A stretch of 64,000 nucleotides of DNA from Pseudoscleropodium purum (lineage: Eukaryota; Streptophyta; Bryopsida; Hypnales; Brachytheciaceae). The notes under the pieces are model-generated. The model was not told where the DNA came from. It made no database searches and saw only the letters and a program-made list of their open reading frames with translations. Of the stretch, positions 43,891 to 55,159 are shown piece after piece. How positions within the stretch are numbered: the first letter of the stretch is position 1; each line of letters begins with the position of its first letter. Both the position numbers and the translations under genes were made by a program. The stretch spans positions 4,960,001-5,024,000 of the forward strand of contig OZ017803.1 in assembly GCA_963969395.1 (NCBI GenBank), given 5' to 3'.

Positions 43891-46575
43891 TTTTATATAT
43901 ATTTTCAACTTATTTCTTCAACATATTATAGAGAATAATCATTAGAAGATTTTTGGGACCTTCGGATGTCTGCGAGTTATCACAACCTGTGAATGCAGGG
44001 AACAAGTTCGATGCAGTGGTCTGACGTCGCTAAGACCCTGCAACGTCATTGACCATTTATTTATTTATTTATTTTTTGCATTTGGAGACTAAATTTTTAT
44101 TTTTTTAAGTTTTTAAATTTTTTTTTATGATGAAAAAGAAAATTTTGACAACGGGCTGTTTCCTTGCTGCGGGGAACAACTGCGGGAGAACAAGCCCGAA
44201 ATAGGCTTCTAGACCCCCCAAAACTCTTCTAATGAAGTTGTAGGATCTACACATTTTTGTGTAAAATTTTTGAAAAATGAAATCTAACTAGTTGGGAAGA
44301 GTTGAAATATTTCTTTTTGGAATTCAAGCAACTTGATCTTACAATTGGTTAGGTTTTTCATTTTGAAATTTTAAGAGGGTATCATCTAGCAAGGTAACTA
44401 AAGGATCCTTTGGTTGGATTTATTGAAGAATACATATAGGTGAAGATTTTTGCATTGCTTTGGGTTTAAGTACTTTGAAGCAATTTTAGGCCTAAAATCA
44501 CTTTGTCCTTTAGGAATTAAATCTAGTAGGACAAGTTGGTCACCATGGAAATCATCCTTTTAGGTCATGTATGAATCATTTGCTTAAAAAAAACCAAGAG
44601 TACTCATCAGAGATCAAACTATTGTGCAAAACCTTCCCTTTTTGCACAAAATTGCAAGGATTAATATCTACAATTTTGTTCTACAAAGAAGGATTCTCTT
44701 TGTCATCCTTTGGACACTTAATGTCTACATCGTCTAACCCGAAAATGCTTCAGATTGTGACTGTGCCAAGAATGATGTTGAGAGGCAAAAGCCATGCTCA
44801 TGCCTTACACCATGAATTTCAATATGTAAAAGGTAGAATTTGAACATGGGAAGGTATCTATAGTAGAGAGAACTTTGTTGAGAATTGAGAATGAGTAAAA
44901 TGATGAATATAGTAGTTGACTTATTTCTCATCGTCCCCCATTCTCGTGATATAGATTATTTTCTTTCTGATCATGAGGAGATGAGTAGTGATTAATTATG
45001 GCACAATTTCTAATGCAATTGTGGCGCATTACTATTGGGTGCAAGACTCACAATATTGCAACTAGTCCTTGGTTGATTTTGCAATCAACCTATGGTCAGA
45101 AATAGAAAAATCTATATCACCATTATAGGTAAAAAAGAATCTTCCACTAAAAATTCATAGTAATTATGTTTTGAGTAATAAAATTCTGGAAAAATAGTAA
45201 ATCCTTCCAAACTCTATTCCTGTACATGGAAAAAATTACCAATTCAAAAAACCCACACTCCAAATATGCATAATTGCTTAAGTGGTTGGAAATGGGTTGG
45301 CTACCCTACAGCAAGAATATGCAGAAATTGGAAGCAAAGTTTAGTGAGGCACGCCACCAAATATTTGTCCAGGCAGAGAAGAAACGCAACATATGAGGGA
45401 GTCACAATTGAAGACACGGATAATCTGAGAATTTTCAAGGATAAATTTAGGACTAGGCCATCATACAAAAGCACAAAAAACAGAAAAGATGCTAACAATT
45501 CAAAGGAAAAAGGTCTTGCATTGTTGTCATGCTCGATACTGATTCTTGGCTTCTTGCATGCCAGTCTTAATAAATTAGAATTTTCCATTGTCTTTCCCTT
45601 TGTATTCTTGACTTCAGGACTGGCTCCGCGGTAATATAAGGCCAGGAATTTCATTCCACGGTGAGGAAAACTGGAATCCTCCCACAGCATCTTGATCTGC
45701 GGATTTCGGATCTCATTTGATATAATAAAATTATAAAAATATCAATTCGTATTTCATTGGACATACTCTGTAGTTCAAGTTTCTATTACCAAACATACTC
45801 TGATTTGTTTCCTACCTTAGTACTTGACATACAGCAGTCGTTTCTCAAAATATTAATATTGAACGAATGCACATACGGTACTATTTTAGGGTTATTTTAT
45901 GATAGGCTTACATTACTTGATGTCGGATGCTGAAGCAAATGTTTTGGGATTTCCAAACGGCCTCTTACCAGAATACTGTTCTGCACAAATGCATTACGCC
46001 CATTGCATTGGCCCACTTAGGTGTTGCACTTCATGTCCCAGCTAGTAATGCAATACCTCCACCACACAAACCAATTACTTCTACAGCTATGCACCTGTAT
46101 ATTACTGGTCTTGGATTGAGTAAGGTTTGTAAGTTCAGCATTTACTCCACAGCAATGAATTCTCAAGCCTATCATATGTGGTCAACATAACTTTCGAATG
46201 TAGTGGGCAAAATCTCTGTTGACAGGCGCTCTGTTACAAAGCATCTGCGTCCTTGTAAAGTTAAAAACAAGGCTACATTTCTACACGTCATCTAGTAGAA
46301 ACCATCCCCTCCCCTCCAAACTGTTCCAGAATACCTAGCCGCATTACAATTGGAAAGAATTTCAATAGAAACTAATTTTAATGGAGAAAAAATTGATAGG
46401 CTTTTAACATGCCGAGGTTTATGGGAGGGAGGGTTTTATGCAACTTTCTCCATTGATTAGTCTGTCAACGAGAGGAACTAGCACTAAGCTAGACTGCTAA
46501 CGAAATTATGCAATCACAGACTCCGCAATCATTGAGAGGAGAGCAGATCATACTGCGTATGATAGCCATGCAGAT
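43890..46575. other. Intergenic; a short GC-rich hairpin near 44,152-44,198
   Basis: The GC-rich patch at 43,960-44,200 contains a small hairpin (cgggctgtt / aacaagcccg). Reading frames at 45,266-45,690 on both strands are open for about 125 codons but resemble nothing I know, so I leave them out. No RNA gene is supported. Confidence 0.4.
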
Positions 46576-49500
46576 TTAGAGGCTTGGTAGGCTGATATAG
46601 AACTTGGTGTTACTGTAATCTTCCAAAAGAGGATTATAGCCATCAAGGGTTCTGGTCTTGTCCACTTGGGCACACTGTTCCATGAACTCAGCAGATGTGA
46701 CCTGAGCAACCATCCCACCATCCGAGAAGAGAATTACATGAGAAACTTTCGACGCAACCTCATGAGCAAGCATGTAGGAGTTTTAAGAGATGTCATGCCC
46801 CTGACCCCAAATTTCCCAAGCTAAAAATAAAAAGCCCACTTCGGACGCTAATAGTTGGGTATAGAAACTTCCAAAACATATTTCTAGCTTTAAAAAAATG
46901 TGGGGTATGAATTCTTCTTTCTATTCGTAAATTTTCTTATATTCCTCGAAGCTTCCTAAACGATTCATTTCACCACCGTTGGTCAAACATAAGGGCTAAT
47001 CTACAATCAAACGCTCACCACTGTTGAGATACGTTTGCTCGTTTCCATCTCCACAGATCCAGTCGCAGCATAATGATCCAAGCGTTCCAACAGCTGAAAA
47101 TCTGTTGGAAAGAATATGTCGGCATTTCCCTGGAAAAATGTCGTCACAGGTTACGTCTTGTTACGATCAGACTCCATTTCTATGCATATCGGCAAACGTT
47201 CTTTGAGAGGCATATTGGTGTAGACCTACAAATCAAGCTTTAATGACGTGGTATGAAGAAGAGGAGATTTAGCAAATTATTTTACATGGCTACTTATATT
47301 CACAGAATAATGGTAGGGTTGAACAGGTTATGGAATCAACTGGAGTGTACCATGGCGTCCAGATAACTGGAATGGTCCTTCGTTTCTCCATTTTCCTGCA
47401 GCGATAAATTAGTGTGGTCTATATCAGGAAAAACATTCACAAATTTCACTTCTAATAACATCAACAAAGATTGTTTAGCACAAGCTTGAAATAAACTGCA
47501 TAAATACCATGTTTGACATGCAGTTCAACACAATGCTATCATCACTACCTTGCTAGAAATGCATGATGGCACATAAGAGAATACCTTACTCGCCACAATG
47601 GGCGCACGCGCTCCAGAAATAGTGACATCAGGTAGGCTGCTGAAATCGGAAGCAATGAGGGCCATATTGGGACGCACCCTGTGAATAGTTTCTAATAATT
47701 GCTGAAAGACCAAACGCAGAGGTCAGCACATTACCAGATTTAACAAATCCACTTAACGCCAAAGTGCCCCAAAGTGGCCATCTCATATCTATAAGTGTTG
47801 AAACAAATCATTTAGGTAACTAAGGTGTACCAATAGAAAGAAGAATCATACCCTACAATTATTCAACAAAAGAAATATCTTCTGAAAGTTACTACTTCGT
47901 ATAATCGATACCGATGTGGAGCTTCCAAAGCGGACTTCCTATATTTACCTTGGAAAATTAGAGGACGAAGTGCTAAGAGTTAAACAAACTGAACATTCAG
48001 AATTACTTCTTCCATAATCTATTTCGCAGCTAAAAGTGATTACGAGTATAGAAACACAAGCACTACGTAGAATGAGGATATAGTAAGCACCAGGCAACCA
48101 GTGGGTATCCAAGAAAGCTCAGAGAAATGAAGCAGTCTGGATAATGAAGACTTCGCAGCTGCTACTAGTGATGATGTTCCAGGAACTTCAGCAACAACAT
48201 CAAGGCAACGTTTAATGAGAGGGTCTTGACGTGGTCGCCGCTCCTCAACGAGATTATTGCTACAAGTCACCAACGTCACTGTGAGTTACTCCTGGAGTAT
48301 GACTTCTGGCTAACATCACAATAACCAGTCACTGCTTTTACACAGCGAAAAAGTCCACGCATACCTATTCTGGTTCCGCACAACCCAGGTTTCCAACCAG
48401 GGGGACTTGGGTGTCTCCCTGTACACTAGATCATGAGGAAGATTGTCCAGCACCTGCATGATCCAACAAATTAAGTAAATCACACTATTCACTCTGGTAG
48501 AAAATCCACCCCCCGGAGGTATTCTCGAAAACGTAGCCGCGTTTCAATCGTTTAGATTAAAAACTGGCTCAAATGGAGTTATAATGGGCAACGTTTAAAG
48601 TAGCTAGGTTTTCTACTGCTGTCATGAAGTTTAGCAGCGATTTGAAAACAAAATATGAGTGGTCTCTTGTTTGAAGCATCAATGGTAACCTGCTGACTCA
48701 CACTCGAGTTCTTGAGGGGCTTTGTTGCTAAACCTAAAGTCTCTCACTGGGATCCATTAAAGCAAGTACAAGCATATGTAAGCGTATCGTGATATCATCA
48801 TAAAGACTAACAAATGCAATAGATACTACTATCGCCATACTCGAAAAAAGGGAAAAAATTTATAGAAACTGCCACTCTTCCAGACGCCTGTCTGGAACCT
48901 CGGATCTACATCAGTGCTAGTTTATAGAGCGTTGTGCACTTAAATATAAAAACTTCAGCACTCTGAAACACGCCATTTTAACAAATTTAACCATTAGTTT
49001 TGTGAATAACATTAGAACACTTTGGTTGTTGAAGACATCGAATGGGTTTGAGGTGTACCTCGAACATTACAACATAACAAGGATCGGTGTTCGCCATCCC
49101 TGCACTTCACAATCTCCCAACAAAATCTTTCAGATTCTACGAGCAGTTACCAGCTGGACTAGAAAACTAGCATACAAAGTGGAGCATCCCAGGCCTTAAA
49201 CAGCAGATAGAGGATACGGCTGACAGATTCATAGAGGGACACATGGTGACCAGAGTATGACCTGAGTAATTGGTTTGCCCTACAACAAAGACTAGACGTT
49301 ATTCTGCAATTTGGCGGACGACTATAAAAGGCAGAAACGTACCCCAGGTGCGTGGATCACTGGCACTACCGCAATTAACCATGAAATGGCCGCTATGACT
49401 TTTCACAGCTCCTACTCGAGCCTTCTGCTTTCTGGCTAATTCAGCACTAATCTCCACTGATCTGGCAAGGTGAAAAATAAAGACTTGCTTTAGTTGGTCC

Positions 49501-52288
49501 CAGAATGAAGACGTATGTGATTCTCAGCGTTGTTCTTCAATCTTGAAACGAGATTTCATTAGGAATGCACATAAAAAATTCGACAGCCTAAATGCGAGTC
49601 ACATGTAGATGGCATAGGAATAACCCTTAAAGGACCAAGAATTTATGGTTTGAAACTACCAATTAGAGAAATCATACTTTAGAAAAATATAAATCAAATG
49701 AGGTCAAATTTTTTATCACTAAAAACAGTGAAGAACGTTGCAGGTGTTGGCCGGAAAAGAAGTAAAATTCAGTTAAGTCATATAGGGACTATATGACTAA
49801 CTCAAAATTCCTGAAAGAAATATGAGGCCAATATGGGCTTTTGATCCTTTAGAGCTTAAGAATCATAGGTGAGGCTGGAATATGTACAAAGTTTGGAGTT
49901 TAAGACACTCACGTGTATGTCATAGTTTTGTAAACATTGGGAGCCCTTAACTTGAAATAAGTGAGAATATTATTTGCACCAGTTCCAGTCCCTCCCCCAA
50001 CTTCATATATCTGCAGATCAGGTCGATTGTTATTGCAGAAACCAAGAGTCAATAGCCAAAATCAAGTAAAAAATACACGGTTATAGCCTAAGCATAAGGC
50101 AATTACGGAACACTGAGCTATCAAATGGTACAACATCAAATATGCATGATAAATGCCCGTTTACATTTGTGTAGACAAGCTATTAAGGCTAGCTTTGAGG
50201 ATTGGACATTTCAATCGTAGTTTAAGAAGTCTAACAATGTGATTGGTCGAAAATTGGAGTGTAGGTCTTAAGGGCTTCACACTTTGTCGAGAGAACCATG
50301 GAGAAAAAATCTAGATCATTAATGACAAAACGACATGGATGCTTACATGGCAATACCTTTGGCAAATGGTCTCGTTTTGACCATTTGGGGTAGTGCTCCA
50401 AATACAATCGATCCACAAAATGGTCAAGAGACATAACCAACTTAGCCCAACTTAGCCTAGTAACTTTCAACGACTTGCCATATTATTATATGACATACTG
50501 TCCTCTGGATTTCAAATTGGTATGTCTTGGCCTCAACTTTTTTCCTGTCGTCCAGACTTGTCTGGAGAAGGGCAAACCAGGCCTAGGAGGGAAAGAGGGA
50601 CACAATAATGCAACACGTCCTTCAGGTTTGCCCACAAAATTACACACTATTTGGGGCATTTCTTGCTAAACCCTGTTCCCACTAGGAAATCACATGAAGG
50701 AATAAAGGTACTGCACATATTGTTCCCATAGAAATCCATACCTTGAGCGGGGCTGAAGGATCCATGGTACGCAGAATGTACTCAGCAACAGCATAACCAT
50801 ACCACGGCTGCAACCAGCAAGACGAAAGAAAAAGCTCAGACAAGTGGTCAAATGTACAGTACACATTCGAACGAAAGAAACTCGAACATAAGGCTCATTC
50901 GAATGAAAGAAACTTACCTGGAAAACCTCCACCGGTGTAAACCAAGCGATGTCATGCTGCTTATACAACTTACTCAAATACTCATTGTAGGCAGCTCGTC
51001 CTGCAACATGTCAGGGCACCTTTGAGGACCCAAATCCGCAAACCAAGAGTGAATTCCCATTGCTTGGTACTAACAGCAATTGCTAAAACCACATATGAGG
51101 AAAAGGAGGCCGTGAAACTTGCCTTGGATGCGATCAAACCAGATAGGCTCTGGAATGGCACCTACTGCATCCGATTTAGCAGCAAAATACCCCAAGTGAG
51201 GTTCGTATAACGCAGAATAAATATAGTCCCGAACCTGAGAACCGGAAACAGAGCCATTAGAGCTCTAGTTTGAACCCTAAACCCTAAACCGAAGGCATGC
51301 GCATCCCCAATCCCCAAACTAATATTTTAAGTACGCCAATCACCACACACTGCACACATTCCGTGAATTTTGTGACGACTAAGATTTTCATAAATTCACA
51401 TTGAGAATGCTTGCCCAAAGACTGCATCTACAAGGGGAATGCACCAAAAAATCACACAAATCTCATTCCATCGACAATCAACCTAACGTTACTTGATACC
51501 CGTCAAATTTTTACCACAAACAATCAAATATATCACCACAGGAAATTTGAGGGGATTTTCTTAATTATATATTAGTAAACATAGGTTCGAAATTGGTGTC
51601 TCGTTCCATTGCCGATCAACCTACGATAACTACTGATACACATTAAGTTCTTCCAGTCAGCTTTCATGCAATGTAACCAACACAATCGAGTATCACCACC
51701 AAAAAACTGAAGAATGTTTTTAAATTACGTTGTAGGCTCAAAGTTGGTGTGTATATCTACTCATGACATATCTACTAAGAGAATCCGACTTACTAGAAGT
51801 GGCTTTTGCCTCGTCATATCAGGTGCCATGTCCTGAGTCGATAAGCCGGCCACACGACAATGCTGGTGTCTACCAAAGTTTGGACTACTGACCTGCCCAT
51901 TGCCAAGCCCTACAACATCACAAAAACACAAAAATACAAAACCTAAAAAACATTAGGAGGAGCTCCATTTCAATACTAAAAATAGAAGACATTTCCAATA
52001 TAACGATCCAAAGATTGAAGTGGATTAACCTAGTAGCCCACAATGCAATCCTTGGACCTCATGACACATTTTTCACACTTGAAATTTTAAGAAATGAAAC
52101 CTCGCAATTACGAGCTACCTTGAATCTTAGCGAAGAGAGGATTCTATGTCTGGAGAAACACGAATGATACGATTGCAGTGGATTTCTTCGCATTTGAAAA
52201 TCATGAAAATAGAATAGAACCCAACAAGAGAAAGAAGCGTACATGAAGCGAGGTGGCGCAGCAGAGGGTGTTGCGCCTTGAGTCTCAT
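46576..52288 (-). CDS. MidA/NDUFAF7-type (DUF185) methyltransferase, probably mitochondrial
   Basis: A 464-residue protein is coded in 14 exons: 52288-52243, 51909-51794, 51234-51123, 51000-50918, 50807-50742, 50010-49913, 49461-49343, 49099-49059, 48453-48365, 48259-48091, 47701-47585, 47395-47351, 47129-47019, 46758-46576. Phases agree at every junction. The start (MRLKAQHPLLRH) is the only in-frame ATG and begins a basic, mitochondrial-type presequence. Domain signs: VRDYIYSALYEPHLGYF (family N-terminal motif), the SAM-binding loop EVGGGTGTGA at 144-153, DPCYVVMFEVLDNLPHD at 219-235, DPLIKRC, and a C-terminal YNPLLEDYSNTKFY. The family is SAM-dependent; human NDUFAF7 methylates an arginine of complex I subunit NDUFS2. 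A role in complex I assembly here is inference. Intron 3 is GC-AG. The last acceptor (catgag|gtt) is weaker than the rest, so the exon 13/14 junction is the least sure. Confidence 0.82.
51001..51122 (-). other. GC-AG intron in the methyltransferase gene
   Basis: The exon ends ATC CAA G followed by GCAAGT, the usual context of a GC donor. The acceptor is ttgcag. Only this junction keeps the frame and restores the expected FDRIQG-RAAYNEY sequence. Confidence 0.75.
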
Positions 52289-52289
52289 C

Positions 52290-53868
52290 TCCGAATCCTT
52301 GTGCAAAGCGGCATGAATGCGTAGAATGGGCACAAACACGAAAGAAATGGGCGATGGCGGAACAAAAGAAATGGCGATTGCAAATGTAGCCTTGTTCAAA
52401 CACAGACCGGGGACAAAAGGTTAAGGGAGAAATGAACATTTTACCTTCGCCGGGAGAATGTACACCACGGGATCATTCTAGAGCAAAGTTTATTGTCTCA
52501 GGATGTGTTCAAACATCATTAATCGAGATGTAAGGATTTTGGTACACTTTGAGACAATATTTTGGAAATTCATAACTTATTCATATGCTTAGTGTTCAAA
52601 TAATGCATACTAAAGTGACTTGGAATACATATTCACTGTAAAATAAGATTCAATGAAAATGATTTAAAAAAATATATATCTTCAAGGTTTAATTAATTTA
52701 TGAAACATTAAAGAGCACAAAAATTGAGAATTAAGAAATTAAAATATGAGAGTTGGAAGGTTTTTGACACAATCAATGAGATTTATATTGTAACAAATAT
52801 AAGATCTTTTGATTTTTTTTCTTGTAGCAACAAATATTAATAGGATTCAATGATGACTATTAGGCCAATATAATGAGTTCACAATTGCTAAGACTTTTAT
52901 GTTAATTGAAATTGAAAAACTTTAATTTTCAAAGGCTAAGCCTATAATTGTTGTTTCAAATTTCAATTTGAATGTATGTATGTAATTTTTTATTTATATT
53001 GCATCAACAGCCTTTGATTCATTGAACATAGGTTCATTGTCATTACAAACAAATACTTTATTCACACCGGCCTTCTTTGAAGATTGGAGATTTTATCTAT
53101 CTATCTTTTATCTATCTATGTAATTTTCTTAACTTAATTTTTAAATGTAATTACATGTCTTCTATGAGTTGTAAACATTTCAAATCATTTTGGAAATTAA
53201 TGTGAATTTAAAATAAATTTGAAATAATTCATATCAAATGCAATTAATGTTCAAATTTTTAAAAATCTCTCCATATTTATTTTATAGTATTGAGTATTAT
53301 GGTAAATATTTTTTTGGTATCATTTTAAATTAAAAAATTAACATTCCATAGTTACAAATTCATTTTTCTATATTTCAAGTAGAATTGCAAGTGAATAGTA
53401 AAAGAATATCAATGAAAATTGATTTCCATTAGAAAATTTCAATACTCTCAAGATTGCAATATTTATATAAAAATTTCCATTGCTAAAGTCTCACAATTCC
53501 AGAACAAGCTTTAAAATCTTCACTTAGACCCTCTATATTATTTTCTTATCATTTTTAAGACCTTCACTTAGACCTTGTGTCTTTCTTGTGAATTCTAAGT
53601 TAGTTCTATAAAAAATTGTTCACTATAGCTTGTCTATTTGACCACTAACAATTTTCAAGAAACTTGATGTTGTTCCAATACAATTTCTTGAAGATTTTTC
53701 AACAAGTTTGATTTGGAGACTTCAATCAACCCTATATTTGGCGGAAGGCTTCAAATTTACTTTGAATTTGAAATCTTTGTTTACCATTATATATTCTTAT
53801 CATTTGGCTTCATTTTAGCATAGTATCAACTTACAAGCTACTTTACTTTCTCTCTGCCTTTAACAACT
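52290..53868. other. Intergenic, AT-rich after 52,480
   Basis: The first 150 bases are the GC-richer leader side of the methyltransferase gene; an out-of-frame ATG lies at 52,439. Beyond that the sequence is AT-rich with a short (TATC)n run near 53,095-53,120 and no gene. Confidence 0.45.
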
Positions 53869-54155
53869 ATAGGAAATTTTGTTAAAATGGCGGTAATTTG
53901 TTAAAATGACAAGAAACTATTTTGGCAGAAGGTTGAAAATCTCAACAAAAATGGGATTGTTTTTGGAAAAAAAAAAGGTGGCAGAGTTGTGAATTTTGTT
54001 GGTTTTGTGAGAAATTCGGCATGCCTACGCCTTCCATGCGCACATACAACAATGTTTTGTGGCTCTCTATGGTAGAAAGCATTGTACAAATGGCATTCAA
54101 AATAAGCTGCCATCATAAAAATGGCATTCAGAATACCGCCATTTTAACACAAGTT
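53869..54155. mobile_element. MITE-like element (family M1)
   Basis: The ends carry gttaaaatggcggta (53,881-53,895) and its exact complement taccgccattttaac (54,134-54,148). The interior is closely related to 54,900-55,159, with shared aagaaactattttgg, aaaatgggattgttt, gtgaattttgttggttttgt and tagaaagcattgtacaaat. A second partial end (ttgttaaaatgac) follows the first. It is non-coding. Confidence 0.75.
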
Positions 54156-54899
54156 AATTATCTTTTCTTTGTGCCCATTTATTTTTAATTTTAATTTTCT
54201 TGTCCTCACTAGCAATGCAAAAGTGCAAAAGCACTTTAATTTACCTTAGGAATAAAATCCAACAAAGGTCAAGCTAAAATAACCTTATGTATCTAAAACC
54301 TTCTTCTTAACCTTATATCACTATCTATATGTGGTTGTTGGAAAGTTCTTTAATATTTTAGAGTATTTTAAAAATAATAGAAATAAAATAAATAAATTAA
54401 ATGGTCTCTTGAAAAGTAGTTAAAAACTTTTCAATTCTAAAAGCATGTCACTAAATTGAACAATCTTAAGAAAACAATGAAATTATAGTATATTAAAAAA
54501 AAACTCATTTTAAAACAACTTTTAATACTTTCTACAAAGTTTCTTCTTCCATGAGCAAAATTCAATTATTTTTTTTCCACCATCCATTTATTATTTTATA
54601 ATTGGGGCATATTATTATCAATTTTATTGTCTGTAGGCCAAAAAAAGTAACAAAATGAGTTTACTACTAATGGAATCTCCTTCAACAACATTCCCTATAA
54701 GAAAGAAAAAAATAAAATAATATTATATTATATATATATATATAACATTGTGGTTGAAAATTTATTGACTATAATTATAACTTTAATGCTCCCATTTTAA
54801 AAATATGTTTCAACCTTTAGAATGACATAAATGAAGAGTCAAAAGAAGAAATTTCCTTTTGAAATTTTTCAATACGAAATTTATTAATATATTTCAACT

Positions 54900-55159
54900 A
54901 TAGGGAATTTTATTAAAATGGCAGTATTATGGTAAAATGGCAAGAAACTATTTTGGAGGAAGGCTGAAAATCTCAAGCAAAAATGGGATTGTTTTGGAAA
55001 AAAAAGGTGGTGAAATTGTGAATTTTGTTGGTTTTGTGAGCGGTTCAACATGCCTACACCTTCCATGTGCACATACGGTAGTGTTTTGTGGCCCTGTGTA
55101 GTAGAAAGCATTGTACAAATGGCATCCTAGAATACTACCATTTTAACAAAATTGCCCAT
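54900..55159. mobile_element. MITE-like element (family M1)
   Basis: Ends: left atagggaattttattaaaat ending in ggcagtatt, right aatactaccattttaaca ending in aaattgcccat. A 4-bp target duplication (aact) flanks these limits. The interior matches the copy about 1 kb upstream in the same orientation, which suggests either two insertions or local duplication. Confidence 0.75.

Noticed and set aside
43960..44200. GC-rich patch considered as an RNA gene
   Set aside because: Only one short hairpin is present and it fits no known RNA family.
45266..45690. Overlapping open frames of about 125 codons on both strands
   Set aside because: No homology recalled, no splice context, and neither frame is better than the other.
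48571..48985. Possible M1 element in an intron of the methyltransferase gene (acgccattttaacaaattt near 48,970)
   Set aside because: Only the right end resembles the family; the left partner (atgggcaa near 48,584) matches over too few bases.
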